Shown here: one piece after another, positions 8,276 through 17,355 of the stretch
Position numbering within the stretch: the stretch's first letter is position 1
How the letters are laid out: every line of letters starts with the position of its first letter
Assembly: GCF_002197685.1 (NCBI RefSeq)
Contig: NZ_NBBI01000002.1
Location: 558,001-622,000 of the forward strand
Direction of reading: 5' to 3'
From: Sphingomonas dokdonensis
GTDB taxonomy: Bacteria > Pseudomonadota > Alphaproteobacteria > Sphingomonadales > Sphingomonadaceae
Length of the DNA stretch: 64,000 nt
Program-made: the position numbers and the translations under genes
The notes under the pieces: model-generated
The model's database searches: none
The model's input: only the letters and a program-made list of their open reading frames with translations
What the model was told of the DNA's origin: nothing

Positions 8276-9349
8276 ATGGCCGCCAATCTCAAGGTGATCC
8301 CCAACAACATGGCAAGCGCGAACTCCGATCGTCAAAAGGCGCTCGACGCCGCCCTCGCGCAGATCGATCGCGCGTTCGGCAAGGGCTCGGCAATGAAGCT
8401 GGGTCAGAAGGAGGCGATGAAGGTCGAGGTTGTCTCGACCGGCAGCCTCGGGCTCGACATCGCGCTCGGCGTTGGTGGCCTGCCCAAAGGCCGTATCGTC
8501 GAGATCTTTGGCCCGGAATCGTCGGGCAAGACGACGCTTGCGCTCCACGCTATCGCCGAATCGCAAAAGGCCGGCGGCACCGCCGCGTTCGTCGACGCGG
8601 AACACGCGCTCGATCCGGCCTATGCCAAGAAGCTTGGCGTCAACATCGACGAACTGATCGTCTCCCAGCCCGATACCGGCGAGCAGGCGCTGGAGATCGT
8701 CGACACGCTGGTGCGCTCGAACGCGATCGACGTGCTGGTGATCGATTCGGTTGCCGCGCTCGTGCCGCGCGCCGAGATCGAGGGCGAGATGGGCGACAGC
8801 CACGTCGGCCTTCAGGCCCGTCTGATGAGCCAGGCGCTGCGCAAGCTCACCGGCACGATCAGCCGGTCGAACTGCCTTGTCATCTTCATCAACCAGATCC
8901 GCATGAAGATCGGCGTGATGTACGGCTCGCCCGAAACGACGACCGGTGGCAATGCGCTGAAGTTCTACGCCTCGGTCCGCCTCGACGTGCGCCGCATCGG
9001 CTCGGTCAAGGATCGCGAGGAAGCCACCGGCAACCAGACCCGCGTGAAGGTGGTGAAGAACAAGGTCGCGCCGCCGTTCAAGCAGGTCGAATTCGACATC
9101 ATGTTCGGTGAGGGCATCTCGAAGCTGGGCGAGATCATCGACCTCGGCGTGAAGGCCGGTCTGGTCGAGAAGTCGGGCTCCTGGTTCAGCTACGATTCGA
9201 TCCGCATCGGGCAGGGCCGCGAGAACTCGAAGAACTACCTGCGCGAGAACGGCGAAGTCGCCGAGCGCCTTGAGCGTCAGATCCGCGCCCGCCAGGAAGG
9301 ACTGGGCGAGGAACTGATGGCCGGCCAGACGGACGAAGACGACGTCTGA
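8276..9349 (+). CDS. recA: Recombinase RecA
   Basis: Forms filaments on single-stranded DNA, drives strand exchange, and stimulates LexA self-cleavage. 357 residues. The core begins at [20 protein letters not shown] (18-37); Walker A is GPESSGKT (79-86); the Walker B strand is [19 protein letters not shown]; the loop [21 protein letters not shown] is intact, with the usual C-terminal acidic tail QTDEDDV. The ATG at the given start has AAAGGG upstream; a second ATG 33 bases in would also keep the core. A terminator hairpin follows, and an SOS box lies upstream. Confidence 0.98.
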   Translation: MAANLKVIPNNMASANSDRQKALDAALAQIDRAFGKGSAMKLGQKEAMKVEVVSTGSLGLDIALGVGGLPKGRIVEIFGPESSGKTTLALHAIAESQKAGGTAAFVDAEHALDPAYAKKLGVNIDELIVSQPDTGEQALEIVDTLVRSNAIDVLVIDSVAALVPRAEIEGEMGDSHVGLQARLMSQALRKLTGTISRSNCLVIFINQIRMKIGVMYGSPETTTGGNALKFYASVRLDVRRIGSVKDREEATGNQTRVKVVKNKVAPPFKQVEFDIMFGEGISKLGEIIDLGVKAGLVEKSGSWFSYDSIRIGQGRENSKNYLRENGEVAERLERQIRARQEGLGEELMAGQTDEDDV

Positions 9350-9378
9350 TCGCTTGCACTGACAGGTCAGCAAATCAC

Positions 9379-9409
9379 AAGGGCCGGTGCCGCAAGGTGC
9401 GGGCCCTTT
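9379..9409 (+). terminator. Rho-independent terminator of recA
   Basis: AAGGGCC (9379-9385) pairs perfectly with GGCCCTT (9402-9408), followed by TTTGTCTGT. It lies 30 bases after the recA stop. The inner loop is GC-rich. Confidence 0.75.
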
Positions 9410-9605
9410 GTCTGTCCGGGCTGACATCGGCTTTCAGGCTCCGCTTCCAGGGCGTGGGGTGCGACCTGTTCAGGAGAACCTTCGCCCGGAACAGCAACAG
9501 CGCCGTCACCGACACCGTGCGACAGCCCCACCTTTCTCAGCATTTGCGGCGCGCGCACCTGAGCCACGATCTGCTACCGTCCCGTCGACACAAGAGGACC
9601 GCTCG

Positions 9606-10451
9606 ATGACCACCGCACCCGATTGGCAGGCCCGCGTCGGCGATGTCTGGGCCGCCGAATGGCGCCGCACCGACCGCAGCTTCGCCGATCTGTCGCGCCA
9701 CCTCGACGCCGCGATCCTCGCTGTCGCGCCGACCCAAGGCCAAGTGGTCGATCTGGGCTGCGGCGCCGGCGCCACCTCGCTCGCGCTTGCCGCCGCCCGG
9801 CCGTCGCTATCCGTCCTCGGCATCGATCTGTCGGAGGCGCTCGTTGCCGTGGCGCAGCAGCGCGCCGCCGAGCAGGGACTGGCGAATACCCGCTTCGTCA
9901 CCGGCATGGTGCCCGCGGAGCTTGCCGACGCCGCGCCCTTCGACCTGGCCGTCTCGCGCCACGGCGTCATGTTCTTCGACGATCCCGCCAGCGCCTTCAG
10001 CGGCATCGCCGCCGCGCTTCGCCCCGGCGCGCCGCTGGTCTTCTCCTGCTTCCGCAGCGCGGCAGAGAACATCTGGGCCGCCGACGCGATCGCGGCGATC
10101 GGCGGCACGCTCGATGCGCCGACCGGTTACGCACCCGGCCCGTTCGCCTTCGCCGATCGCGACGTCATCCACCGCCTGCTCGACGACGCCGGCTTCGCCC
10201 GCATCGCCATCACCCCGGTCGATTACCGCTACCGCGCCGGCGCGGGCGACGACCCGGTCGAGGACGCGATCGACTTCTTCCGCCGCATCGGTCCGGTATC
10301 ACGCGCGATCGCCGCCGCATCGGAAGCCGATCGCCCGGCACTGCTCGATCGCTTGCGCGTTGTGCTTGCCGACCGGGTGGCAGATGGCGTGGTCGACTTC
10401 CCCGCCGCCGCCTGGATCGTCACGGCATATGCACAGGGGAGGGGCCAATGA
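9606..10451 (+). CDS. Class I SAM-dependent methyltransferase
   Basis: 281 residues. The AdoMet-binding motif I is VVDLGCGAGATSLALA (about 46-61), followed by LGIDLSEALVAVA (motif with the acidic residue that holds the ribose) and FDLAVSRHGVMFFDDPASAF (motif IV region), then GAPLVFSCFR. This is the Methyltransf_11/25 type of small-molecule methyltransferase; the substrate cannot be told. The start ATG has AAGAGGA upstream. The stop overlaps the next gene's ATG (ATGA), so it is coupled to a glutathione transferase. Confidence 0.85.
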   Translation: MTTAPDWQARVGDVWAAEWRRTDRSFADLSRHLDAAILAVAPTQGQVVDLGCGAGATSLALAAARPSLSVLGIDLSEALVAVAQQRAAEQGLANTRFVTGMVPAELADAAPFDLAVSRHGVMFFDDPASAFSGIAAALRPGAPLVFSCFRSAAENIWAADAIAAIGGTLDAPTGYAPGPFAFADRDVIHRLLDDAGFARIAITPVDYRYRAGAGDDPVEDAIDFFRRIGPVSRAIAAASEADRPALLDRLRVVLADRVADGVVDFPAAAWIVTAYAQGRGQ

Positions 10452-11080
10452 TCATAGTTCACCATCTCGAAAATTCGCGCTCGCAGCGCATCTTGTGGAT
10501 GCTTGAGGAGCTTGGCCTCCCCTATGAGGTGAAGCGTTACGAGCGGAACAAGAAGACCATGCTCGCCCCGCCCGAGCTGAAGCGCGTCCACCCGCTCGGC
10601 AAGTCACCCGTGATCGAGGACACCGGTGACAGCGGCCGTGTGATCGCCGAAACAGGTGCGATCGTCGAATATCTCGTCGACAAGGCCGACGGCCGCCTCG
10701 GCCCCCCGGCCAACCGTGCCGCGGCGCTCGATTACCGCTTCTGGGTGCATTACGCGGAAGGCTCGCTGATGCCGCCGCTGCTCGTCAAGCTGGTGCTCAC
10801 CCGCGTGCCGCTGTTCGGCAAGGCCGCGCAAAAGCGCATCCAGCCGATGATCGACACGCACCTCGATTATGTCGAATCGCACCTCGCCAGCCGGCCGTGG
10901 TTCACCGGCGATGCGATGACCGCCGCCGACGTGATGATGAGCTTTCCGCTGGAGGCGGCGCGCAGCCGCGGCGGCCTCGATAGCTCGCGCCCGGCAACGA
11001 TCGCCTGGCTCGACAAGGTCCACGCCCGCCCGGCGTACCAGACCGCGCTCGCGAAGGGCGGCCCTTACGCCTACGCCTGA
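10448..11080 (+). CDS. Glutathione S-transferase family protein
   Basis: 210 residues. An N-terminal thioredoxin-fold domain starts IIVHHLENSRSQRILWMLEE, with the cis-proline element GKSPVIED and the glutathione gamma-glutamyl contact ETGAIVEYL; the helical C-terminal domain has WFTGDAMTAADVMMSFPLEA. The expected active-site position near residue 10 is serine (NSRSQR), so a Ser- or Tyr-type mechanism is possible. It conjugates glutathione to electrophiles, or acts as an isomerase; the substrate is unknown. Translationally coupled to the methyltransferase and followed by a strong hairpin. Confidence 0.9.
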   Translation: MIIVHHLENSRSQRILWMLEELGLPYEVKRYERNKKTMLAPPELKRVHPLGKSPVIEDTGDSGRVIAETGAIVEYLVDKADGRLGPPANRAAALDYRFWVHYAEGSLMPPLLVKLVLTRVPLFGKAAQKRIQPMIDTHLDYVESHLASRPWFTGDAMTAADVMMSFPLEAARSRGGLDSSRPATIAWLDKVHARPAYQTALAKGGPYAYA

Positions 11081-11088
11081 TCGTGATC

Positions 11089-11120
11089 CTCGGCGCGCCG
11101 CTCCGTGGCGGCGCGCCGAG
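11089..11120. terminator. Hairpin between convergent genes, possible bidirectional terminator
   Basis: CTCGGCGCGCCGC (11089-11101) and GCGGCGCGCCGAG (11108-11120) form a perfect 13-bp stem with a six-base loop. It fills the 42-bp gap between the convergent glutathione transferase and acetyltransferase genes. No clear T-tract on either side, so termination efficiency is uncertain. Confidence 0.6.
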
Positions 11121-11122
11121 CC

Positions 11123-11665
11123 CTAGGCCATCGTGCCGGGAGGCAGGTGCATCTCCACCGACGCCACATCATGACCCCGCGCAAGGCACGGCCGCATCGC
11201 GCGACCGCTTTCCACGAAGCCGATCTTCTCCAGCACCCGGCCAGACGCCGCGTTATCCGCAAAATAGCCGGAGGTAATCGTCGTCAGCCGAAGCGTCTCG
11301 ACCCCGTACGACAATATGCAGCGCGCCGCCTCGGTCATGAAGCCGCGCCCCCAATGGTCGGGCGAGAGCCAATACCCCAGTTCCGCTGCGCCCGGTTCGG
11401 CGCCCGGCGTCAGCCCCACCACGCCGATCAGCGCATCGTCGCCGGCCAGCGTGATCGCCCAGCACCATTCGCCGGGCACCACCGCGTCCAGAAAGAAGCG
11501 CGCATCCGCCGCGCCGTACGGATGCGGCACCCGCGACAGCCGCACCGCCACGTCGCGCTGCCCGACGATCCGCACAATCGCCGCCACGTCACGCATCTCC
11601 GGCCGCCGCAGCCGAAGCCGCTCGGTGGCGAGCACCGGGCGATCAAAGCTGGCGACCGGACGCAT
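11123..11665 (-). CDS. GNAT-family N-acetyltransferase (RimJ/RimL-like)
   Basis: 180 residues. It starts MRPVASFDRPVLATERLRLR; the motif TERLRLR at the N-terminus and the C-terminal core GYWLSPDHWGRGFMTEAARCI (with the acetyl-CoA pyrophosphate loop) and FADNAASGRVLEKIGF (helix 4 asparagine/tyrosine region) are those of the Acetyltransf_3 subgroup, which includes ribosomal-protein and small-molecule acetyltransferases. GGGAGG lies just before the ATG and decides the start. The acceptor is unknown. Confidence 0.87.
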   Translation of the reverse strand: MRPVASFDRPVLATERLRLRRPEMRDVAAIVRIVGQRDVAVRLSRVPHPYGAADARFFLDAVVPGEWCWAITLAGDDALIGVVGLTPGAEPGAAELGYWLSPDHWGRGFMTEAARCILSYGVETLRLTTITSGYFADNAASGRVLEKIGFVESGRAMRPCLARGHDVASVEMHLPPGTMA

Positions 11666-11690
11666 GAACCCTCCCGACGATCCGCGCCGA

Positions 11691-13037
11691 TTAGCGCCGA
11701 TCCCCCTCGATAATCGGCGTGTCGTCGAAGCTGTCGGTCGGATGCACCGGCCCGCCGCCGCTCGGCGCGCTCGGCCCCACGATCGCATCGGGCTCCAGCG
11801 GATCGAGCTTGCCCTCCCACTTGGCGATCACCGTCGCCGCCACCGCATTGCCGACCACGTTGGTGGCCGACCGGCCCATGTCGAGGAAGTGATCAATCCC
11901 CAGGATCAGCAGCAGCCCGGCCTCCGGAATGTCGAAGAAGCCCAAGGTCGCCGCGATCACCACCAGGCTCGCGCGCGGCACGCCGGCGATCCCCTTGCTG
12001 GTGATCATCAGCACCAGCAGCATGGTGATTTCCTGCCCCAGGCTGAGGTCGATCCCATACGCCTGCGCGATGAAGATCGTCGCGAACGTCATGTAGATCA
12101 TCGAGCCGTCGAGGTTGAAGCTATACCCCAGCGGCAGGACGAAGCTGGCGATCCGCGGCGGCACGCCGAACTTGTCGAGCGCCTCCAACGTGCGCGGATA
12201 CGCCGCCTCGGACGAGGCGGTGGAAAACGCCAGCAGCAGCGGCTCGCGGATATAGCGCACCAGCAGCGTCGTGCGCCGCCCGACGATCGCGTAGCAGACG
12301 CCGATCAGCACCAGCCAGAGCAGGACGATGCCGAGGTAGAAGGTGCCCATGAAATAGGCGAGATTGCCGATGATCGACGGCCCGCGCTCGGCCAGCGTGC
12401 CCGTCACCGCGGCGAACACCGCCACCGGCGCGAACCGCATCACGTAATTGGTGACGGTCAGCATCACCTGCACCAGCGCCTCGATCCCGCGCACCAGCGG
12501 CGCGGCCTTCTCGCCCACCGCGGTGATCGCCACGCCGATGAAGATCGAGAAGATCACGATCTGCAGGATCTCGTTATTGGCCATCGCCTCGATGCCGGAG
12601 GCGGGGAACACGTGCGTCACGAAATCGCGCAGGTTGAACGCGGCCTTTTCCACCCCGCTCGCCTCAGTGACGGGCGGGATCGCAAAGCCGAGGCCGACAC
12701 CGGGCTGGAACAGGTTCACCAGGATCAGCCCCAGCGTCAGGCTGACGAGGCTGGCGCAGATGAACCAGCCGACCGCGCGGATGCCGATGCGACCCAGCGC
12801 CGCGGTGTCGCCCATATGCGCGATGCCCGCAACGAGGGTCGCGAACACCAGCGGCGCGATGATCATCTTGATCAGCCGCAGGAACACCGCGGTCACGATC
12901 GAGAAATAGCCGGCGATCTCGCTCAGCCGGGCGGCGGCGGCCGGTGATCCGTCGTCGATCAGCCCGTTCAGCGCGAGGCCAAGGACGATGCCCGCCGCCA
13001 GGCCGATCATGATATACAAGGTCAGCCGCTTGGCCAT
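11691..13037 (-). CDS. Dicarboxylate/amino acid:cation symporter (DctA/GltP family)
   Basis: Inner-membrane secondary transporter moving C4-dicarboxylates or glutamate/aspartate with protons or sodium. 448 residues, starting MAKRLTLYIMIGLAAGIVLG, with about eight hydrophobic segments. Family signatures are visible: the serine-rich hairpin AFSTASSEAAYPRTLEAL, the conserved LPLGYSFNLDGSMIYM, and MITSKGIAGVPRASLVV plus GRSATNVVGNAVAA, which form substrate and cation sites. The start is supported by GGAG upstream. A 12-bp palindrome lies 115 bp upstream. The substrate cannot be fixed from sequence. Confidence 0.92.
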   Translation of the reverse strand: MAKRLTLYIMIGLAAGIVLGLALNGLIDDGSPAAAARLSEIAGYFSIVTAVFLRLIKMIIAPLVFATLVAGIAHMGDTAALGRIGIRAVGWFICASLVSLTLGLILVNLFQPGVGLGFAIPPVTEASGVEKAAFNLRDFVTHVFPASGIEAMANNEILQIVIFSIFIGVAITAVGEKAAPLVRGIEALVQVMLTVTNYVMRFAPVAVFAAVTGTLAERGPSIIGNLAYFMGTFYLGIVLLWLVLIGVCYAIVGRRTTLLVRYIREPLLLAFSTASSEAAYPRTLEALDKFGVPPRIASFVLPLGYSFNLDGSMIYMTFATIFIAQAYGIDLSLGQEITMLLVLMITSKGIAGVPRASLVVIAATLGFFDIPEAGLLLILGIDHFLDMGRSATNVVGNAVAATVIAKWEGKLDPLEPDAIVGPSAPSGGGPVHPTDSFDDTPIIEGDRR

Positions 13038-13152
13038 GTATGCTCCGTCATCGTGGAACCGGCGTGCCCTTCGAATGCATCCGGTCGGCGCCCCTCCGGA
13101 TCGGAGGTGTTGGCGGCGCGTCAGGAAAGGCGGCGGGCAGCGACGGTCTGTT

Positions 13153-13164
13153 TTCACCGGTGAA
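13153..13164. promoter_or_regulatory. Perfect palindrome upstream of the symporter gene
   Basis: TTCACCGGTGAA is a perfect 12-bp palindrome, 115 bases upstream of the symporter start and 53 bases past the end of the ynfA-like gene. It could be an operator for a dimeric regulator. A 12-bp palindrome in GC-rich DNA can also arise by chance. Confidence 0.35.
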
Positions 13165-13216
13165 GGGGATTGCCGGGCCAAGGTCAAGCCCGCGCGTCAT
13201 CTTGGGGCGTATCGCG

Positions 13217-13538
13217 CTACGCCCGCGGTCCCCACAGGATCACCGCCGCGCCAAGGAGGCAGACGCCGCCGCCCAGCAGATCCCATCGATCGGGCCGCAC
13301 GCCCTCGGCCAGCCACAGCCACAGCAAGGCCGAGGCGATATAGACCCCGCCATAGGCGGCATAGCTGCGCCCGGCATGGTCGGCATCCACCAGAGTCAGC
13401 AGCCAGGCGAACAGGGCACAGCGACGCGACGCCCGGCACGACCCACCAGGGCGAGCGGTCCAGCCGCAGCCACGCCCAGAAGCTGAAGCAGCCCGCGATC
13501 TCCGCCATCGCGGCGGCCAGATAGGCAAGCGCGCTCAT
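13217..13538 (-). pseudogene. YnfA/UPF0060-family small membrane protein, frameshifted
   Basis: The N-terminal part [20 protein letters not shown]...[10 protein letters not shown] is read from the ATG at 13538. The C-terminal part [20 protein letters not shown]...[20 protein letters not shown] lies in a different frame and ends at 13217. Joined, they give a full-length protein of about 106 residues with four membrane segments, as in the family. The frames meet near 13418, where one extra base (plus-strand A between GGC and CAGCGA) breaks the SL-ALFAW junction. So it is either a recent single-base insertion or a sequencing error. Function of the family is not established. Confidence 0.8.
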
Positions 13539-13628
13539 CGCACCCTCATCGCAGACCCGCCCGCCGCCCGCCAGCGGAACGAACCCGCGGCCGCTGCGCT
13601 GTTGGTCCACGCGTCAGGAGATGAATGC

Positions 13629-14000
13629 ATGGAAGACAATCGCATCTGGGAATTCGAGGAAAGCCTCTGGACCGGCGACGCCGATGTGTACCGCGAGCTG
13701 GTCGACGACGAATGCGTCATGGTGCTGCCCGAGCAGCCGTTCGTGTTCAAGGCGCAGGTCGCGATCGATGCGGTGTCGAACACGCCGCGCTGGTCAAAGG
13801 TCTCGTTCAGCGAGCAGCAGGTGATGCGCCCGCAGGAAGGGCTGATCGCGATCGCCTACAAGGCGGATGCGACCCGCGACGGCGAGGAATATGTTGCCTA
13901 TTGCACCACCACCATGCGTCGCCTGGAACACGACGTCTGGCGCGTCGTCCAGCACCAGCAGACGCTTCCGCCGGTAGCGGGCGGCGCCACCAAGGGCTGA
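13629..14000 (+). CDS. Small NTF2-like (SnoaL/DUF4440-type) protein
   Basis: 123 residues, starting MEDNRIWEFEESLWTGDADV, with AGGAG eight bases upstream of the chosen ATG. The pattern of an N-terminal helix with WEFEESLWTGD, then EQPFVFKAQVAIDAV, YKADATRDGEEYVAYCTTTM and a final strand WRVVQHQQTLPP is typical of DUF4440/SnoaL-like cone-shaped folds. These bind small ligands or act as hydrolase/isomerase scaffolds. The specific role is unknown. It is followed by the tandem repeat region. Confidence 0.7.
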   Translation: MEDNRIWEFEESLWTGDADVYRELVDDECVMVLPEQPFVFKAQVAIDAVSNTPRWSKVSFSEQQVMRPQEGLIAIAYKADATRDGEEYVAYCTTTMRRLEHDVWRVVQHQQTLPPVAGGATKG

Positions 14001-14035
14001 GCCGAGCGACGTTCCCTCTCGCCTCTCGTTCGCCC

Positions 14036-14500
14036 TCACCTGCCGTCATGCTGAACTTGTTTCAGCATCCATCGCGCCACAAGCGGCGTCCGCGCCCGAG
14101 GACTGATGGACCCTGAAACAAGTTCAGGGTGACGGCGGGATAGGGAGGGCGTCGGCGGGGTAAAAGCATGTGCCTCGGGCTCAGCACCGCTGGCGAAGGC
14201 GCCTGAGCCTTTCTCACCTGCCGTCATGCTGAACTTGTTTCAGCATCCACTGCGCCGCAAGCGACGTCCGCGCCGGCGGACAGATGGACCCTGAAACAAG
14301 TCCAGGGTGACGGCGGGACAGAGAGGGCGTCGGCGGGGTAAAAGCATGTGCCTCGGGCTCAGCACCGCTGGCGAAGGCGCCTGAGCCTTCCTCACCTGCC
14401 GTCATGCTGAACTTGTTTCAGCATCCACTGCGCCGCAAGCGACGTCCGCGCCGGCGAACAGATGGACCCCGAAACAAGTGCAGGGTGACGGCGGCAGGGA
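14036..14500. repeat. 178-bp tandem direct repeat, about 2.6 copies, each carrying two hairpins
   Basis: Units begin at 14036, 14214 and 14392; the third is cut short near 14500. Each begins TCACCTGCCGTC and holds a first palindrome ATGCTGAA-cttgt-TTCAGCAT and, about 55 bases on, a second with ACCCTGAA-acaag-TTCAGGGT in unit 1 (slightly decayed in units 2 and 3). The two palindromes are near inverted copies of one another, the arrangement of a paired REP element. The remaining part, with AAAAGCATGTGCCTCGGGC, is almost identical between units 1 and 2. This fills the gap between the NTF2-like gene and alaS; no gene is seen in it. Confidence 0.9.
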
Positions 14501-14584
14501 AGGGCGCGCGGCATCGGTCGCATCGCCCGTCCACCCCAACACAAACACTGGTCACCGCACGCGCACCCTATTAAGTCGCCCTCC

Positions 14585-17248
14585 ATGACCTCGACGAACG
14601 ACATCCGCCGCAGCTTTCTCGATTATTTCGGTTCGGCCGGGCACAGCATCGTGCCCTCGGCGCCGCTGGTGCCGCAGAACGATCCGACGCTGATGTTCGT
14701 CAACGCCGGCATGGTGCCGTTCAAGAACGTGTTCACCGGGCTGGAAAGCCGCCCCTATTCCACCGCCACCTCATCGCAGAAGTGCGTGCGCGCGGGCGGC
14801 AAGCACAATGATCTCGACAATGTCGGCTACACCGCCCGGCACCACACCTTCTTCGAGATGCTCGGCAACTTCTCGTTCGGCGATTATTTCAAGGAACAGG
14901 CGATCACCCACGCCTGGACGCTGCTGACCAAGGAATGGGGCCTGCCCGCGGAGAAGCTGACCGCGACGGTCTATCACACCGACGATCAGGCGTTCGACCT
15001 GTGGAAGAAGATCGCCGGCCTGCCCGATCACCGCATCATCCGCATCGCGACCAAGGACAATTTCTGGGCGATGGGCTCGGACGGCCCGTGCGGTCCGTGC
15101 AGCGAGATCTTCTACGATCACGGGGAGCATATCCCCGGGGGCCCTCCGGGTTCGCCGGATGAGGACGGCGATCGCTTTGTCGAGATCTGGAACCTCGTCT
15201 TCATGCAATTCGTGCAGGAGGCCGACACGATCGTCGGCGATCTGCCGCGCCCCTCGATCGACACCGGCATGGGGCTGGAGCGGATTGCCGCGGTGATGCA
15301 GGGCGTCACCGACAATTATGATACCGATACGTTCAAGGCGCTGATCGCCGCCTCGGGCGCGCTGACGCACACGCCCACCACCGGCGACAATCAGGCGTCG
15401 CACCGCGTCATCGCCGATCACCTGCGCACCTCGGGCTTCCTGGTCGCGGACGGCGTGCTGCCGGCGAACGATGGCCGCGGCTATGTCCTTCGCCGCATCA
15501 TGCGCCGCGCGATGCGCCACGCGCATCTGCTTGGCGCCAAGGAGCCGCTGATGCACCGCCTGGTGCCCGCGCTGGTTGCCGAGATGGGCGCCGCCTATCC
15601 CGAACTGGTCCGCGCGCAGCCGCTGATCGAGGCAACGCTGCGCCAGGAGGAAACGCGTTTCCGCCAGACGCTCGACAAGGGGTTGAAGCTGCTCGACGAG
15701 GCGACCGCCGGCATGAACGCCGGTGACGTGCTCTCCGGCGAGACCGCATTCAAGCTCTACGATACCTATGGCTTCCCCTATGACCTGACCGAGGACGCGC
15801 TGCGCGCCCAGTCGTTCGGCGTCGACCGCGCCGGCTTCGATACCGCGATGGCGGAGCAGAAGCGCGCCGCGCGCGCCGCCTGGAAGGGCTCGGGCGCCAA
15901 GGCGTCGGACGAATTGTGGTTTGACCTCGCCGAGGAAGTCGGCGCGACCGAGTTCACCGGCTATGCCAGCGATGTGGGCGAGGGCGTGGTGCTCGCGCTG
16001 GTCAAGGACGGCGCGCGCGTCGATCAGGCGACCGCCGGCGATCAGGTCGACGTGATCGTCAACCAGACGCCCTTTTACGGCGAAAGCGGCGGCCAGGTCG
16101 GCGACGCCGGCACGCTCGGCAACGAGGCCGGGGTGGCGGGCAACGTCTCCGACACGTCCAAGCAGCTCGGCAAATTGTGGGTCCACCACACCGCGCTGAC
16201 CGCGGGGACGCTCAAGGTCGGCGATACGGTGAAGCTGTCGATCGACGTCGCGCGCCGCGCCGCGATCCGCGCCAATCACTCGGCGACCCACCTGCTGCAC
16301 GAGGCGCTGCGCCAGCGGATCGGCACCCATGTCGCGCAAAAGGGCTCGCTCGTCGCCCCCGACCGCCTGCGCTTCGACGTCAGCCATTCCAGCGCGATGA
16401 CCCCCGAGGAACTTGCCGACGCCGAGGCTGCGGTAAACGCCAAGATTCGCCAGAACGGCGCGGTGACGACGCTGCTGATGACCCCCGACGACGCGATCGA
16501 GATGGGCGCCATGGCGCTGTTCGGCGAAAAATACGGCGACGAAGTGCGCGTCGTGTCGATGGGCAGCAACGACGACGGCAAGACCTATTCGGTCGAGCTG
16601 TGCGGCGGCACCCACGTCAACGCGCTCGGCGACATCGGCTTGTTCAAGGTCGTGGGCGAGAGCGCCGTCTCCTCCGGCGTGCGCCGCGTCGAGGCGCTGA
16701 CCGGCGAGGCCGCGCGCGCCTATCTGTCGGCCCGCGACGAGAAGCTGCGCGAGGCGGCCAGCGCGCTGCGCACCACGCCCGACGAGGTGCCCGGCCGCGT
16801 CGCCACGCTGCTGGAGGAAAAGCGCCGGCTGGAGCGCGAGCTTGCCGAGGCGAAGAAGGCGCTGGCGCTCGGCGGCGGTGCCGGTGCGGGGCCGGCCGGA
16901 CCGGAAACGGTCGGCGGCGTCGCCTTCGTCGGCCAGGTGCTCGACGGCTTCGAGGCGAAGGGGCTGCGCGGCGCGGTGGACGAGGCGAAGCAGCGCATCG
17001 GCTCGGGCATCGTCACGCTGGTCGCGATCAACGATGGCCGCGCGACGGTCGCCGTTGGCGTCACCGACGATCTGGTCGGCAGCTGGAATGCGGTGGATCT
17101 GGTGAAGCGCGCGGTGGCCGCTTTGGGCGGTCAGGGCGGCGGCGGCCGACCGGACATGGCGCAGGGCGGCGGACCGGAGGGTGACAAAGCGAACGACGCA
17201 TTGGCTGCCGTTCGTGCCGCGTTGGAGAGTGCAACCGCACCGGCCTGA
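14585..17248 (+). CDS. alaS: Alanyl-tRNA synthetase
   Basis: Charges tRNA-Ala and edits mischarged Ser/Gly. 887 residues, full length. The class II catalytic start is [19 protein letters not shown] with [16 protein letters not shown]; the editing domain zinc ligands are in NHSATHLLH (His565, His569) and CGGTHV (Cys673, His677). The C-terminal coiled-coil and DHH-like region include [19 protein letters not shown] and [13 protein letters not shown]. The ATG follows a short leader; the tandem 178-bp repeats end about 85 bp upstream and would lie in or near its promoter. Confidence 0.98.
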   Translation: MTSTNDIRRSFLDYFGSAGHSIVPSAPLVPQNDPTLMFVNAGMVPFKNVFTGLESRPYSTATSSQKCVRAGGKHNDLDNVGYTARHHTFFEMLGNFSFGDYFKEQAITHAWTLLTKEWGLPAEKLTATVYHTDDQAFDLWKKIAGLPDHRIIRIATKDNFWAMGSDGPCGPCSEIFYDHGEHIPGGPPGSPDEDGDRFVEIWNLVFMQFVQEADTIVGDLPRPSIDTGMGLERIAAVMQGVTDNYDTDTFKALIAASGALTHTPTTGDNQASHRVIADHLRTSGFLVADGVLPANDGRGYVLRRIMRRAMRHAHLLGAKEPLMHRLVPALVAEMGAAYPELVRAQPLIEATLRQEETRFRQTLDKGLKLLDEATAGMNAGDVLSGETAFKLYDTYGFPYDLTEDALRAQSFGVDRAGFDTAMAEQKRAARAAWKGSGAKASDELWFDLAEEVGATEFTGYASDVGEGVVLALVKDGARVDQATAGDQVDVIVNQTPFYGESGGQVGDAGTLGNEAGVAGNVSDTSKQLGKLWVHHTALTAGTLKVGDTVKLSIDVARRAAIRANHSATHLLHEALRQRIGTHVAQKGSLVAPDRLRFDVSHSSAMTPEELADAEAAVNAKIRQNGAVTTLLMTPDDAIEMGAMALFGEKYGDEVRVVSMGSNDDGKTYSVELCGGTHVNALGDIGLFKVVGESAVSSGVRRVEALTGEAARAYLSARDEKLREAASALRTTPDEVPGRVATLLEEKRRLERELAEAKKALALGGGAGAGPAGPETVGGVAFVGQVLDGFEAKGLRGAVDEAKQRIGSGIVTLVAINDGRATVAVGVTDDLVGSWNAVDLVKRAVAALGGQGGGGRPDMAQGGGPEGDKANDALAAVRAALESATAPA

Positions 17249-17312
17249 GCCCTCATCGGGCGTGCTGGCCAGCTTGCCGGTAAAACAGGCCAATCTTCTC
17301 CGAGGACAGGCC

Positions 17313-17349
17313 GAAAGAAAAGGCCGCGGGGCCAAACTGCCCCGCGGCC
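17313..17349 (-). terminator. Terminator of the minus-strand two-repeat protein gene
   Basis: GGCCGCGGGGC (17322-17332) pairs perfectly with GCCCCGCGGCC (17339-17349). Read on the minus strand the stem is followed by TTTTCTTTC. It lies just after the stop of the minus-strand gene; for alaS on the plus strand there is no T-tract. Confidence 0.82.
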
Positions 17350-17355
17350 GTTATC

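Noticed and set aside
14036-14500. CRISPR array
   Set aside because: Units are 178 bp, spacers would have to be identical, and there is no short repeat with unique spacers or cas genes.
14036-14604. Three similar short minus-strand frames of 63-70 codons
   Set aside because: They are the 178-bp repeat read as protein; identical sequence arises from the duplication, not selection.
14771-17335. 854-codon minus-strand open frame opposite alaS
   Set aside because: alaS is complete and conserved on the plus strand. The antisense frame is of Arg/Gly/His-rich shadow composition caused by GC-rich third positions.
17322-17349. Terminator for alaS on the plus strand
   Set aside because: The T-tract lies on the minus-strand side, so it serves the minus-strand gene. 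I see no T-tract for alaS.
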